From NCBI RefSeq assembly GCF_900109545.1, contig NZ_FOAP01000016.1, forward strand, positions 1 to 64,000: DNA of 64,000 nucleotides. Reading direction: 5' to 3'. The translations under genes and the position numbers were made by a program. Each line of letters opens with the position of its first letter. Position 1 is the stretch's first letter. The notes under the pieces were generated by a model. It saw only the letters and a program-made list of their open reading frames with translations. It had not been told where the DNA came from and did no database searches. Source of the stretch: Stigmatella aurantiaca (GTDB lineage: Bacteria; Myxococcota; Myxococcia; Myxococcales; Myxococcaceae). Below, piece by piece: positions 45,842-57,088 of the stretch.

Positions 45842-46117
45842 TCAGAGCGCCTGAGGGCTCGCAGTGTCGTCCCCGGGGGCACGGAGTTCCAGCAGGTGCA
45901 GCAGGCCGTGGCCCCGGTCCAGCGCGTACCGCACATGGAAACCAGAAGGCAGGGTGAAGTCCCCGCCCGTGGTGCTTTCCGACACCGGCTTCCCGGCGCG
46001 CAGCAGGGGTCCCGAGAACACTTCTCCCAGCTCGCTGAGGACGCGCTCGCGCACCGTCGCCTGGCAGTTGGACAGAAGACCCACGGTCTGGGGGGCAAGC
46101 TGAAGTCGGAAAGCCAT
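45842..46117 (-). CDS. Small protein, possibly ParE/RelE-like fold
   Basis: 91 residues. Predicted pattern: first strand (FRLQLAPQTVGLL), two helices (SNCQATVRERVLSELGEVF), then strands (FHVRYALDRGHGLLHLLEL), as in RelE/ParE-superfamily proteins, but catalytic residues cannot be assigned and no antitoxin gene is next to it. It lies 43 bases upstream of the RsbRD kinase, likely co-transcribed. The C-terminal part of the divergent receiver protein at 46276 has the same pattern. No Shine-Dalgarno is obvious. Function unknown. Confidence 0.62.
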   Translation of the reverse strand: MAFRLQLAPQTVGLLSNCQATVRERVLSELGEVFSGPLLRAGKPVSESTTGGDFTLPSGFHVRYALDRGHGLLHLLELRAPGDDTASPQAL

Positions 46118-46275
46118 GATAGGTCCAAACTGGACACTCCCTGCCGCCGCAGCAAGCCACCAAGCAGGGCCCCTGGAAACGAGCCCTTGCGTTCAGGCCA
46201 GGTCAGACCCGGTGCCTGCCCGCCCGGGGTAGGTTGCTTGGACTGCCGGGAACTGGTTGGATTCGCGCCACCCCC

Positions 46276-46953
46276 ATGCCCGTGCACCGCTTACTCGTCG
46301 TCGAGGACGATCCGTCCTGGCAGAAAAGCCTGGAAGACGTGGCGCGCGCCGAGGGGTGTGACGTCACCGTCGTGTCCGATGGAGAAGCGGCGCTGAGCAC
46401 CCTGAGCGGCGATCCGCGGACCCGGCCGAACCTCGTGGTGCTGGATCTGCTGTTGCCCCGGATGGATGGGTGGGAGGTGTACGGGCGGATGCGGGTGGAC
46501 CACGACCTGCGCACCATCCCCGTGCTGATGCTCTCGGCGGCGGCGGCCCAGGAGCCCAAGCTGGGGGGCATCGTGGGCATGCTGCAGAAGACGTCCTCGC
46601 CCGAGCCCGTCATCCACCAGTTCCGGGAGCGGCTGCGCGGCTTCACGGTCCCCTCTCCGGCGGCGCCGGAGGAGAGCCTCTACACGGTGCGGCTCACGGA
46701 GGACACGTCGCTGCTGCTGCACTCACTGCCCCCCGCGCTGCGCCATGCCTTGCGCCTGCACCTGTTCCGCGCGGCGGACCTGCTGCGGACGGGCCTGCCG
46801 ATGATGTCCACCTGGCTCATGGCGCTGCCCGGAGAGCCCCCGTCGCTGCTGGTGACGGTGGAGGGTGTGCGGGCCGTGATGGAGATCAACGAGGCGGAGC
46901 GGACGCTCACCGTCACCTCGCTGATCATCCCCACCTACCTGCCGCGCATGTAG
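46276..46953 (+). CDS. Response regulator with ParE/RelE-like C-terminal domain
   Basis: 225 residues. Receiver (1-125; LLVVEDDPSWQKSL, acceptor Asp in VLDLLLPRMDGW, VLMLSAAA); the conserved Lys region is altered (MLQKTSSPEPV). The C-terminal 90 residues start SLYTVRLTEDTSLLLHSL, continue with a helix (PPALRHALRLHLFRAADLL) and end in strands (LLVTVEGVRAVMEINEAER, LTVTSLI). The spacing of hydrophobic positions matches the 91-residue protein encoded divergently at 45842. No DNA-binding domain is seen, so the output is probably protein or RNA contact. Confidence 0.8.
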   Translation: MPVHRLLVVEDDPSWQKSLEDVARAEGCDVTVVSDGEAALSTLSGDPRTRPNLVVLDLLLPRMDGWEVYGRMRVDHDLRTIPVLMLSAAAAQEPKLGGIVGMLQKTSSPEPVIHQFRERLRGFTVPSPAAPEESLYTVRLTEDTSLLLHSLPPALRHALRLHLFRAADLLRTGLPMMSTWLMALPGEPPSLLVTVEGVRAVMEINEAERTLTVTSLIIPTYLPRM

Positions 46954-46963
46954 GCGGGGCCCC

Positions 46964-46985
46964 CGGCTGCGGCTAGTCGCAGCCG
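46964..46985. terminator. Stem-loop between convergent genes
   Basis: CGGCTGCG (46964-46971) and CGCAGCCG (46978-46985) form a perfect 8-base-pair stem with a 6-base loop that contains the stop codon of the Cys-rich lipoprotein. Serves both directions; no T-run. Confidence 0.6.
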
Positions 46986-48517
46986 CCGCAGCACTTATTG
47001 TTGGGAGGCCCACTACAGTCGAGCCCTCTCAAACAATCCATATTGGTCTTGCACCTCGTTCCCTTCGAGCAATTTTTCCCAACCCCACCAGACATCCCCA
47101 TTACATCGAATACGGCCGGAAAGAACTGCCCGTCCTCGACCCCAATGGCTTGATTGCCTGCCGTGCCAGGCTCCTGGCTCTCAAGCTCAATGAAGTCAGT
47201 CGCATCATCCACAGACACTACAGTCGCATTGACCCCAGTCTCTCCCGCCTTGCCCTGCAATACGCTGCCAATCTCATGAACGATTTCGTCGGGAGAATAA
47301 TCATCCTCTAGTTCGATCTCCACACTATCCTGCCTGACAGTCTGCCCCGTATTAATCTCAAACACTACCGGAATCCTCTTCCCCACACCAATCACAAACC
47401 TCCATCCATCAATAATATTGAGAAACGCCCCACGGAACTTGATATGTCCTTTGGATTTCCCTCCGTTATTTTCCGCGAGCAAATCCTCAGAGCACGAGGC
47501 ATTACAAGTGCCACAGGAAAGCGCATTGCCGTCGTCGCACTTCTCTCCATCTTCAACAATGCCGTTCCCACACACACTTCTCTTACAAGCGGCAGAGCAC
47601 TCCTTGCCTCCCGAGGGCCCCTCATCACAGTCTTCGCCTGGATCGACTCTTCTGTCGCCGCAAAAAGACACGATGCACCCCCTGCAAGCAACGGACGGCA
47701 CTCCACCCACGTCGCATTGCTCCCCCGCGTGGTGATTGACTATCCCGTCACCACATTGTGGCCGCGTACAATCAAGATCGCACTCACTGGTCTCCGCGCC
47801 ATCATCGCATTCCTCAGCGAGATTCTTGATCCCATCACCACATCGCGGAGCATGGCAATCGTTCGAGCAGAGATCTGAATTCTCCAGATTGCCATCGTCA
47901 CACTCTTCGTTGGCTTCTTGGACGCCATTGCCGCAAACGCCGCCCGCCTTGCAGTCAGCAGTGCAATCGTCTCCGTTGAGATTATTGCCGTCGTCGCATA
48001 CCTCATCTGCCGCAACATCCCAGACGCCGTTCCCACAAGTCTCATTCGACTTGCAGTCCGCACTGCACTTATCGCCACTCTCCGTGTTCCCGTCGTCGCA
48101 GACCTCCCCCTTCACCGCGTCCACGATTGCGTTCCCACAGATCTCCGCCGATTGACAGTTCTCACTGCACCCGTCACCAGCGAGGGTGTTTTTGTCGTCA
48201 CAAACCTCACCAATGGCCTTGTCCGTCACGCCATCGCCACACTTCTCTAGCGATAAGCAACTGGCACTACAGCCATCTCCGCCCTTGACGTTGCCGTCAT
48301 CACAGAGCTCGTCTTTCTGGATGACGCCGTCTCCGCACGTATCGGTCAGGCATGAATTCCCGTCCGCGGAGCACGTCGCCGCGCTGGGGCACACCAGCCC
48401 CGAGGAACAGGTATGACTCTTGGATTCGTAGCAAGAAGCCAGCAACGAGACCACGAAGGCCAGGGCTGCCCAACGCACGCACTCCCAGCGCCTTGGGCCG
48501 AGGGAATTACTTTTCAT
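46973..48517 (-). CDS. Cys-rich repeat surface lipoprotein (Myxococcus Cys-rich repeat, DUF4215 type)
   Basis: 514 residues from ATG 48517, with GAGG six bases ahead. Lipobox in FVVSLLASCY. About ten repeats of the type CGDGVxxxxExCDDGNxxxGDxCSxxC (for example CGNGVWDVAADEVCDDGNN, CGDGIKNLAEECDDG) fill residues 60-335, each with paired cysteines and acidic loops that probably bind calcium. A beta-rich domain follows (GHIKFRGAFLNIIDGWRFVIG) and a Cys-rich tail (CKTNMDCLRGLDC, CCGGC). Likely exposed on the cell surface. The gene is much poorer in GC and has less third-position bias than its operon partners upstream, a sign of transfer. Last gene of the kinase-TPR operon. Confidence 0.88.
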   Translation of the reverse strand: MKSNSLGPRRWECVRWAALAFVVSLLASCYESKSHTCSSGLVCPSAATCSADGNSCLTDTCGDGVIQKDELCDDGNVKGGDGCSASCLSLEKCGDGVTDKAIGEVCDDKNTLAGDGCSENCQSAEICGNAIVDAVKGEVCDDGNTESGDKCSADCKSNETCGNGVWDVAADEVCDDGNNLNGDDCTADCKAGGVCGNGVQEANEECDDGNLENSDLCSNDCHAPRCGDGIKNLAEECDDGAETSECDLDCTRPQCGDGIVNHHAGEQCDVGGVPSVACRGCIVSFCGDRRVDPGEDCDEGPSGGKECSAACKRSVCGNGIVEDGEKCDDGNALSCGTCNASCSEDLLAENNGGKSKGHIKFRGAFLNIIDGWRFVIGVGKRIPVVFEINTGQTVRQDSVEIELEDDYSPDEIVHEIGSVLQGKAGETGVNATVVSVDDATDFIELESQEPGTAGNQAIGVEDGQFFPAVFDVMGMSGGVGKNCSKGTRCKTNMDCLRGLDCSGPPNNKCCGGCD

Positions 48518-48525
48518 GGGAAACC

Positions 48526-49520
48526 TCAAAACCGGTAGGACGCGAGGAGACCGCTTTCACCCGCCGCAGCCACAGGCACCACCGTCAACGCATTCCCCTG
48601 CAGCGGGATGAGCTGCATTTGGGGCTGAAGCCGGTTGACATACAGCAGGACCATTCCTGTGGCGAACGCGGCTCCGCCCACTGCGTAAGTTCCCATCGAG
48701 ACGGCCTGCAAGGTGCGCGCGCGTGTACGGATACCGGACAGCTCCGAGCCCGGTACGCATCCACCGCATGCATCGACTCCCGAATCGAAAGCCTGGAACT
48801 CGTCACGGGCCTTCATGTGGATGAGCCGCCCACCCACCGCCACCGCCACGCCCGAGCCCAGGACCGCCCAAGGCATCCAGGCCGCCCACCGGCGCCGGGA
48901 CTCGATGCCGAGCCGGTAGCGGATGTGCTCCCCCGGCGCCAGGACGAGGGCCGTATCGGGAACCGGGGTGCCATTTTGGGTAGCAATGAGGGTGTAGCTT
49001 CCAGGCCGAAGCAGCCGCTCGAAACGCTCACAATGGATGGGCAGGAGCTGATCCTCCCGCTTCAGCGTCACGCGAGTGCCATTCGTACACGAGAGGCTAA
49101 CCCGCGCGTTCTCCTTCTCCACCCGCTCGATGTACTTCAACGCATGCTTGAAGCGCTCCTCCCCTAGGGGCCCCTCCGCGTACCGGGTGGAAGCCACCAT
49201 GTACTCATACACCTCCGACGGCCGGTCCAGGTTGAGCAAGGCCAGCGCGAGGTTGTAATAGATGGCAGGGTGCTTCCAGTACTTGAGTGCCTCCACATAC
49301 TTCTTCTCGGCCTCCGTGAAGATGGAGTCCTTCAACAACCTATTTCCTTGCTCCAGCAACTCGGCCGCAGCCTTCCGTTGCTCCGGGGAGACCCCCTGCG
49401 CCCAAGCCGCCTGTTCCCGGAGGGCGGGCGCGGGCTGCTGAGCGAACGCCGTCACAGCCCAGAACATCATGAAAGCCCACGGCACCACGCGCCCAAGCAT
49501 GCTTCCAGATAGCGTTCGCC

Positions 49521-49524
<4 letters not shown>
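48526..49524 (-). CDS. TPR-containing exported protein
   Basis: 332 residues from ATG 49524, overlapping the kinase stop by four bases. Signal peptide (VVPWAFMMFWAVTAFAQ), TPR-like helices (about 45-125; AELLEQGNRLLKDSIFTEAEKKYVEALKYW split over two repeats), a PEGA-like beta domain (about 140-205; GSYTLIATQNGTPVPDT), and two membrane segments in the C-terminal half (WMPWAVLGSGVAVAVGG and MGTYAVGGAAFATGMVLLYV). The last residue is Phe. It is probably envelope-bound and links the kinase with the surface lipoprotein encoded next. Confidence 0.84.
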
Positions 49525-52493
<2,969 letters not shown>

Positions 52494-52754
52494 TCAACAG
52501 ACAATTGCGGCTCATAGCATACACAAGCATCTTCCCACCCCGGAATCGCATCGCACTTTCCACCTTCGAACGAATGCCCGGACGCCTGCACGGTTGAGTG
52601 ACTGGATGAATCCACTCTGTCCAGACGCCTCGAAGAGCAAGGAGGCAGGCAGGCCGCCGCGTTGCCTCTTCTTGCGTCGCGCACAGCATGGCTCCGCCGA
52701 GCCCAGGAGACACTCGCCTGTGGCACAGCAGAGGAATCGGCACCAGACGCCCGT

Positions 52755-52982
52755 TCAGGGCGACGCGGAACCGGAGGGGGGCGCCGCCCCGGAGGACGTA
52801 GACGTCCGCTTGCGGGGCAGGCGCGAGCGGCGCGTCCCCCGGAGCGCGAAGTTCAGCAGGAAGACTCCAGGCAGGAGCATCCCGAGCCCCTGGGCGAAGT
52901 TGGCCGGCGGACGGGCCACGACTCCAAGCACCAGGGCCACGAAGAGCAGCCCACAGACCAAGCGAATGATGAGGGAACTCAC
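52755..52982 (-). CDS. Small two-helix membrane protein
   Basis: 75 residues from GTG 52982, six bases after AGGAG. Two membrane segments (IIRLVCGLLFVALVLGVVA and FAQGLGMLLPGVFLLNFAL) followed by a basic Arg/Lys tail and a Ser/Ala/Pro end. It resembles lone small inner-membrane proteins; family unknown. Divergent from the L,D-transpeptidase gene by 111 bases. Confidence 0.68.
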   Translation of the reverse strand: MSSLIIRLVCGLLFVALVLGVVARPPANFAQGLGMLLPGVFLLNFALRGTRRSRLPRKRTSTSSGAAPPSGSASP

Positions 52983-53093
52983 GGCGGTCTCCTGTCCACG
53001 AGGATACAGGTGCTCTCCCCTGGGCTCCAGGAATCCCTCGCGCAGCCCCGGCCTGTGCTGGGATGCCAGGCCTCTTCCCGCGCGAGGCACCGC

Positions 53094-53927
53094 ATGTCCC
53101 CTGACCCTTCTGCTCCTGCCCCCGCCGCCCTGGCCCTTCGCAACAAGCGCTTCGTGGGACAGACCGCCCTGGTGGACGTGCTCTCGGGCAAGGGGTCCAT
53201 GGGCCCAGGGGCCCGGGGGACCGCGGTGCGCGTCCTGCAAGAGGCCCTGCTGGCCATGGGCTTCAGCCTACCGGGCGGCGCGGATGGGGCCTTCGGGAAA
53301 CAGTCCGCCAAGGCGGTGCGCAACTTCCAGGTGCACGCCCAATCCGCCTATCCCCACGTGAAGGCCACCGGTGTGGTGGATGCCGCCACGCTCCAGGCCC
53401 TGGACGCGCTCGCCCCCGCCCCCCAGCAGACGGGACAGACCCAGAACCTTCCGGTTCCCCGTTACGATGGCATTCCGGTGCGCGTGGTGGTGGTGAAGCA
53501 CGAGCACCGCACCTTCCTCTTCGATGCCCAGGGCCAGTTGCAGGGCATCTTCGGCAATGCCGTGGGCGCGGGCGCCTCCCCCACGGACAAGGGGCTGAAG
53601 CGGGTCAGCGGCAAGCTGGGCCGGGCGGAGGCATATGCCCTGGGCCAGAAGCTGTGGGGTGGGCCCGTCTACGGTCCCCGCCTCATCGACCTGTCGTGGA
53701 TGGATGGCTCCCGTTCGGGAGAGGAGCTCCACGGCACCAACGCCCCCGACAAGCTGGGCGAGGACGTCTCGCACGGGTGCATCCGCCATGGAAACACAGA
53801 CATCGTCACCCTGTATGACGCACTCCAGTTGAAGGACGCGGTCGCCGTCGTCGACACCGTGAAGGATCCGCGCCTGGGCACCCCGGGAGCGCCGCCACCC
53901 GGGAACACCTCCTCGAGCGTGGCGTGA
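53094..53927 (+). CDS. L,D-transpeptidase (YkuD) with peptidoglycan-binding domain
   Basis: 277 residues from ATG 53094, seven bases after GAGG. An N-terminal PG-binding_1 domain (about 40-105; GTAVRVLQEALLAMGF, ADGAFGKQSAKAVRNFQ, VDAATLQALD) is followed by a YkuD domain (about 125-260) with the catalytic signature HGTNAPDKLG (His213) and SHGCIRHG (His227, Cys229). Forms 3-3 crosslinks or anchors proteins to peptidoglycan. No signal peptide is visible at this start, so export would need a non-standard route or an unseen leader. Confidence 0.9.
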   Translation: MSPDPSAPAPAALALRNKRFVGQTALVDVLSGKGSMGPGARGTAVRVLQEALLAMGFSLPGGADGAFGKQSAKAVRNFQVHAQSAYPHVKATGVVDAATLQALDALAPAPQQTGQTQNLPVPRYDGIPVRVVVVKHEHRTFLFDAQGQLQGIFGNAVGAGASPTDKGLKRVSGKLGRAEAYALGQKLWGGPVYGPRLIDLSWMDGSRSGEELHGTNAPDKLGEDVSHGCIRHGNTDIVTLYDALQLKDAVAVVDTVKDPRLGTPGAPPPGNTSSSVA

Positions 53928-53928
53928 G

Positions 53929-55011
53929 TCAATCCCTCAGGGCCTTGGAGATGAAATCCGCACGTCCCTCTACATCCAGCTTGTCGTAGATGGCCTGCAG
54001 GTGTTTTTTCACCGTTCCCGGAGCACATCGGAGCGCTTGGGCAATCTCCTTGTCTTCACTTCCCTGCAGGAGACAGCTCGCAACCTCGGCTTGCCGGGCG
54101 GTCAGCCGCCTGCGCCACGACTCCTTCAACACGGCTTGATTCGGCCGCTCCCGGATTCGTAACTCCCACAACGGGCCCCCCTGGCTGATGGGCAGCGGCG
54201 TGAAGACCGCCTCCAAAGACTGCTCAGGGGAGACCTTGCGCCACAGAAACTGTTCAGGATCTCCACGGCCTCCTCCCTTGATCAACGTGGCAAGCTGCGT
54301 TTCCCATTCCCGTGGAATCCCGGCAGGGCTGCGGGAAGACCGTGGAAACCACCGCTCCAGAATCGCGGTGACGGCCCTTGTCCGCAGGACTTCCTTGCCC
54401 CGTGCGTTCAACACGAGCGAGGCGGCCGGCTGAGCCGAGATCTCCTCCAGAATCAGATTCTTGAAGGCCAGAGAGGAGAACCGGATGATGCTTTGGAAGC
54501 TCCCCGCCAGGGCTGGCACGAATCTCTGAAGGACGTACCGGCTCTTCGCGGAGAAGGGCTTCGACTGCTCACGGTATAGCGTGATGCCCCCTTGGGCCAA
54601 GCTTCCCCTGGGCTCCACGTAAACAGCCACGGTGTGCCGTAGCAGGATACCCGACTGCTGGCTGCGCTGATAGGTCTTCGTCTGTTCCAGTTTCTGGCCT
54701 GAGAGCATCTCCGCGTCACTCAGCACTTGGTTGGGATGCCGCATGACAGCACGGCCAACGAAGTCATCTTGAGCCCACTGCCCGTAATCCTTGAGGAGCC
54801 GGCCCAGGGTGTGCGTCTTCCACTCAAACCCAACACCCTCTCCTTCTGGCTGAATCAGGCACAAAGCAACGTGTTGCGCGCCGCACAATTCCGCGAGCGC
54901 CTTTTCCGTGGCGGCATGCATCTCCGCGAAGTCCGTGGCGCTAGCGAGCCCCGCCGCCACATCGAACACGAGTGACTGCTCACGCCGAGTGAGTTCCGGG
55001 ATCCGAGCCAT
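53929..55011 (-). CDS. LuxR-type transcriptional regulator with GAF-like sensor
   Basis: 360 residues. C-terminal LuxR helix-turn-helix: LTARQAEVASCLLQGSEDKEIAQALRCAPGTVKKHLQAIY (split here by position, about 300-345) with the TVKKHL recognition helix. Residues 1-170 look GAF-like (VFDVAAGLASATDFAEM, EKALAELCGAQHVALCLIQ) and a middle domain is undefined. The gene is somewhat lower in GC than its neighbours. No receiver domain, so a ligand rather than phosphate is the likely input. It faces the L,D-transpeptidase gene with one base between stops. Confidence 0.85.
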   Translation of the reverse strand: MARIPELTRREQSLVFDVAAGLASATDFAEMHAATEKALAELCGAQHVALCLIQPEGEGVGFEWKTHTLGRLLKDYGQWAQDDFVGRAVMRHPNQVLSDAEMLSGQKLEQTKTYQRSQQSGILLRHTVAVYVEPRGSLAQGGITLYREQSKPFSAKSRYVLQRFVPALAGSFQSIIRFSSLAFKNLILEEISAQPAASLVLNARGKEVLRTRAVTAILERWFPRSSRSPAGIPREWETQLATLIKGGGRGDPEQFLWRKVSPEQSLEAVFTPLPISQGGPLWELRIRERPNQAVLKESWRRRLTARQAEVASCLLQGSEDKEIAQALRCAPGTVKKHLQAIYDKLDVEGRADFISKALRD

Positions 55012-55171
55012 GGCACATATTCTTTCTGGGTCTCTGGCAGATCAAGCCCCCCTCCGGCGCGAAGCAGCCCTTGGAGCCGGCCGGAGCGTTACCCCCCAAA
55101 GGGGTATATCCAGTGCAAGCGTCAGCCCTTAATTCTCCTGGGAGGACACTCCCAATCACAGGGGATCAGAC

Positions 55172-55699
55172 ATGTTCGACTGGCCCGATCTGGATGCACG
55201 GACACGGCAGCTGATGCTGGAGGAAATCGACGCGGACATCCGTGCGGGGAAGCTCTACATCGGCAAACGCTTGTCTTCCGCAGGCGCGCTCGCGTACCCC
55301 GAGCTGCTCCTCCAAGCTGCACGCACCGGCACGGAGGCCAGCCTCGCGGCGGCCCTGCGGCAGCCGGGATTCTGGAACAGCCGCGACACCCCACGCATGA
55401 AGGGGCGGTCCCTTTCGGTCCCGAAGACGCCAAGCGACGCGGCGGAAATCCTCGCGGAGGGAGAATTCAATCGGTTTTACATGCGTGCGCTGTGCCAGCG
55501 CGCCATGGAAGATCACTTGGACAGCGTCATCGTGCATCGGGCCAAGGTCGTGGAGACGCCCAGACTTGAAAGCGAGCAGAGGCTTGGGGAGGCCATCGAC
55601 GCCCGTGCGCTTCTGGAGGATCTCCGCCAGAGCATCGGTGGGAAGCCCCGGCACGGGCTCCCTGAGCCGGGCAGCGGCTTGAGCATCCGGCTCCCATGA
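55172..55699 (+). CDS. Conserved-looking protein of unknown function
   Basis: 175 residues starting MFDWPDLDARTRQLMLEE; AGGGGA lies nine bases upstream. Mostly helical, no signal or membrane segment. Features: DIRAGKLYIGKRLS, AAALRQPGFWN, the acidic-aromatic block AEGEFNRFYMRALCQRA and a C-terminal ARALLEDLRQSIG. I have no family name for it; the FNRFYMRALC block looks like a conserved core. Monocistronic or with the DUF3616 gene 126 bases downstream. Confidence 0.72.
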   Translation: MFDWPDLDARTRQLMLEEIDADIRAGKLYIGKRLSSAGALAYPELLLQAARTGTEASLAAALRQPGFWNSRDTPRMKGRSLSVPKTPSDAAEILAEGEFNRFYMRALCQRAMEDHLDSVIVHRAKVVETPRLESEQRLGEAIDARALLEDLRQSIGGKPRHGLPEPGSGLSIRLP

Positions 55700-55825
55700 G
55701 CCTCGTGCGCCTGGGCCAGTTTGGATGATTCGGCGCCCAACACATGGGGCCAGTCCGCTGGCTCCTCGTGGCGAAGCGCCCCATTGTTCCGACGCGTGCC
55801 AGGCGGCACCGAAAAGGAAACACTC

Positions 55826-57004
55826 ATGCAAGCAGGCCAGCTCCTGGGGCGGCTGTTGCTCCAGTTCGATTCGAATGCGGCCGAGGTCCCCGAGGACCTG
55901 TCGGCGGCCGTGCGCAGCACGGACGGCAACCTCTGGGTGGCCGCGGACGAGGCGGGCGTGGTGGAGCGGCTCACGCCCTCCGAGGCCCGCGTCTACGGCC
56001 ACCACACGCGCTTCCACGTGGCGGACTTCCTCGGCACCAGGGACCGGAACGCGGAGATCGACATCGAGGCGCTGGATGCCCACGCGGACTACCTCTGGCT
56101 GGTGGGCAGCCACAGCGCCAAGCGCAAGAAGCCCAAGGGCAAGGGCGTAGCGGAGGACATCGACCGGCTGGCCACCGTGGAGCATGCCCCCGAGCGCTTC
56201 ATGCTCGCCCGGATCCCCTTCGTGACCGGAGAGCTCGCCGCGGAGCTGAAGACCCGGGGCACCGCGAAGCGCTCGCACGCCGCCGCCCAGGTGAAGCCCG
56301 CCCGGGGACAGAAGCAGGCCCCGGCGAAGAAGGGCGCATCGCGGAAGCCTCCGGCCCCGCGCGCCCCTCCGTCCCTGCCAGGGGAGAACTTGTTGATGGA
56401 GCTGCTCCGGGACGATCCCCACTTCGGCCCCTTCCTGGCCCGCCCCGGCCCCAAGGGCGGCACGCTCGCCATTCCCAGCAAGGACAACGGCCTGGACATC
56501 GAGGGGCTGGTGGTCACGGACACGGACCGGGTGTTCCTTGGCCTGCGCGGGCCCGTGCTGCGCGGGTACTCGGCGATACTGGACATGCGCCTGGCGGATG
56601 CCGGCAACGGCCTCCTGGAGCCCAAGCCGGGCCGCCACGGCGCGCGCTTCGCCAAGCACTTCCTCGACCTGGATGGGCTGGGCATCCGGGAGCTGTGCGT
56701 ACACGGCGAGGACCTGCTCGTGCTCGCCGGACCCACGCTGCCGACGCAGGCCCCCATCCGCCTCTTCCGGCTTCACAAGTACCAGTCGCTCCAGGGCCAC
56801 AGCCTGCTGAAGCAGGAGAAGGGCGTCCTGGAGCCGGTCTTCGACATTCCCCAGTCCGGCAAGCGGGACCATGCGGAAGGGGTGGCCAACTTCAGCTACT
56901 TCGATGAGTCCGACAGCGTGCTCGTCGTCTACGACGACCCGGACCCCGCGCGCCGCTACGGTCCCTGTGGCGTCTTCGCGGACATCTTCCGGCTGGACTT
57001 CTAA
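55826..57004 (+). CDS. DUF3616-type beta-propeller-like protein
   Basis: 392 residues from ATG 55826 after AAAAGGAAA. Strand-rich: VPEDLSAAVRSTDGNLWVAADE, VERLTPSEARVYGHHTRF, IDIEALDAHADYLWLVGSHS, GLDIEGLVVTDTDRVFLGLRGP and ELCVHGEDLLVLAGPT. A basic linker (about 150-195) interrupts the propeller between the early and late blades. No signal peptide, so cytoplasmic. DUF3616 proteins have no known activity. Confidence 0.8.
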   Translation: MQAGQLLGRLLLQFDSNAAEVPEDLSAAVRSTDGNLWVAADEAGVVERLTPSEARVYGHHTRFHVADFLGTRDRNAEIDIEALDAHADYLWLVGSHSAKRKKPKGKGVAEDIDRLATVEHAPERFMLARIPFVTGELAAELKTRGTAKRSHAAAQVKPARGQKQAPAKKGASRKPPAPRAPPSLPGENLLMELLRDDPHFGPFLARPGPKGGTLAIPSKDNGLDIEGLVVTDTDRVFLGLRGPVLRGYSAILDMRLADAGNGLLEPKPGRHGARFAKHFLDLDGLGIRELCVHGEDLLVLAGPTLPTQAPIRLFRLHKYQSLQGHSLLKQEKGVLEPVFDIPQSGKRDHAEGVANFSYFDESDSVLVVYDDPDPARRYGPCGVFADIFRLDF

Positions 57005-57088
57005 GCCCATCACCGGGAGATGTGAGATATTGGAATAACCAGAAAAGCCTTTGACACCGGCTTTTGTCCATGTTGAGTGTCTTGTTTC

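Noticed and set aside
45842-46117. Toxin of a classical toxin-antitoxin pair
   Set aside because: The fold pattern is RelE/ParE-like but there is no small antitoxin gene beside it, and the divergent neighbour is a receiver protein; a toxin claim is not supported.
46973-48517. CRISPR-like regularly spaced repeats
   Set aside because: The periodicity is the coding repeat CGDG...CDDGN of a Cys-rich protein in one frame, with diverged units and no constant repeat.
52494-52754. Additional small genes between the kinase-nSTAND start and the two-helix membrane protein
   Set aside because: Short frames exist on both strands, but none has a ribosome site, codon bias or recognisable motif; the stretch is probably the promoter region of the kinase operon.
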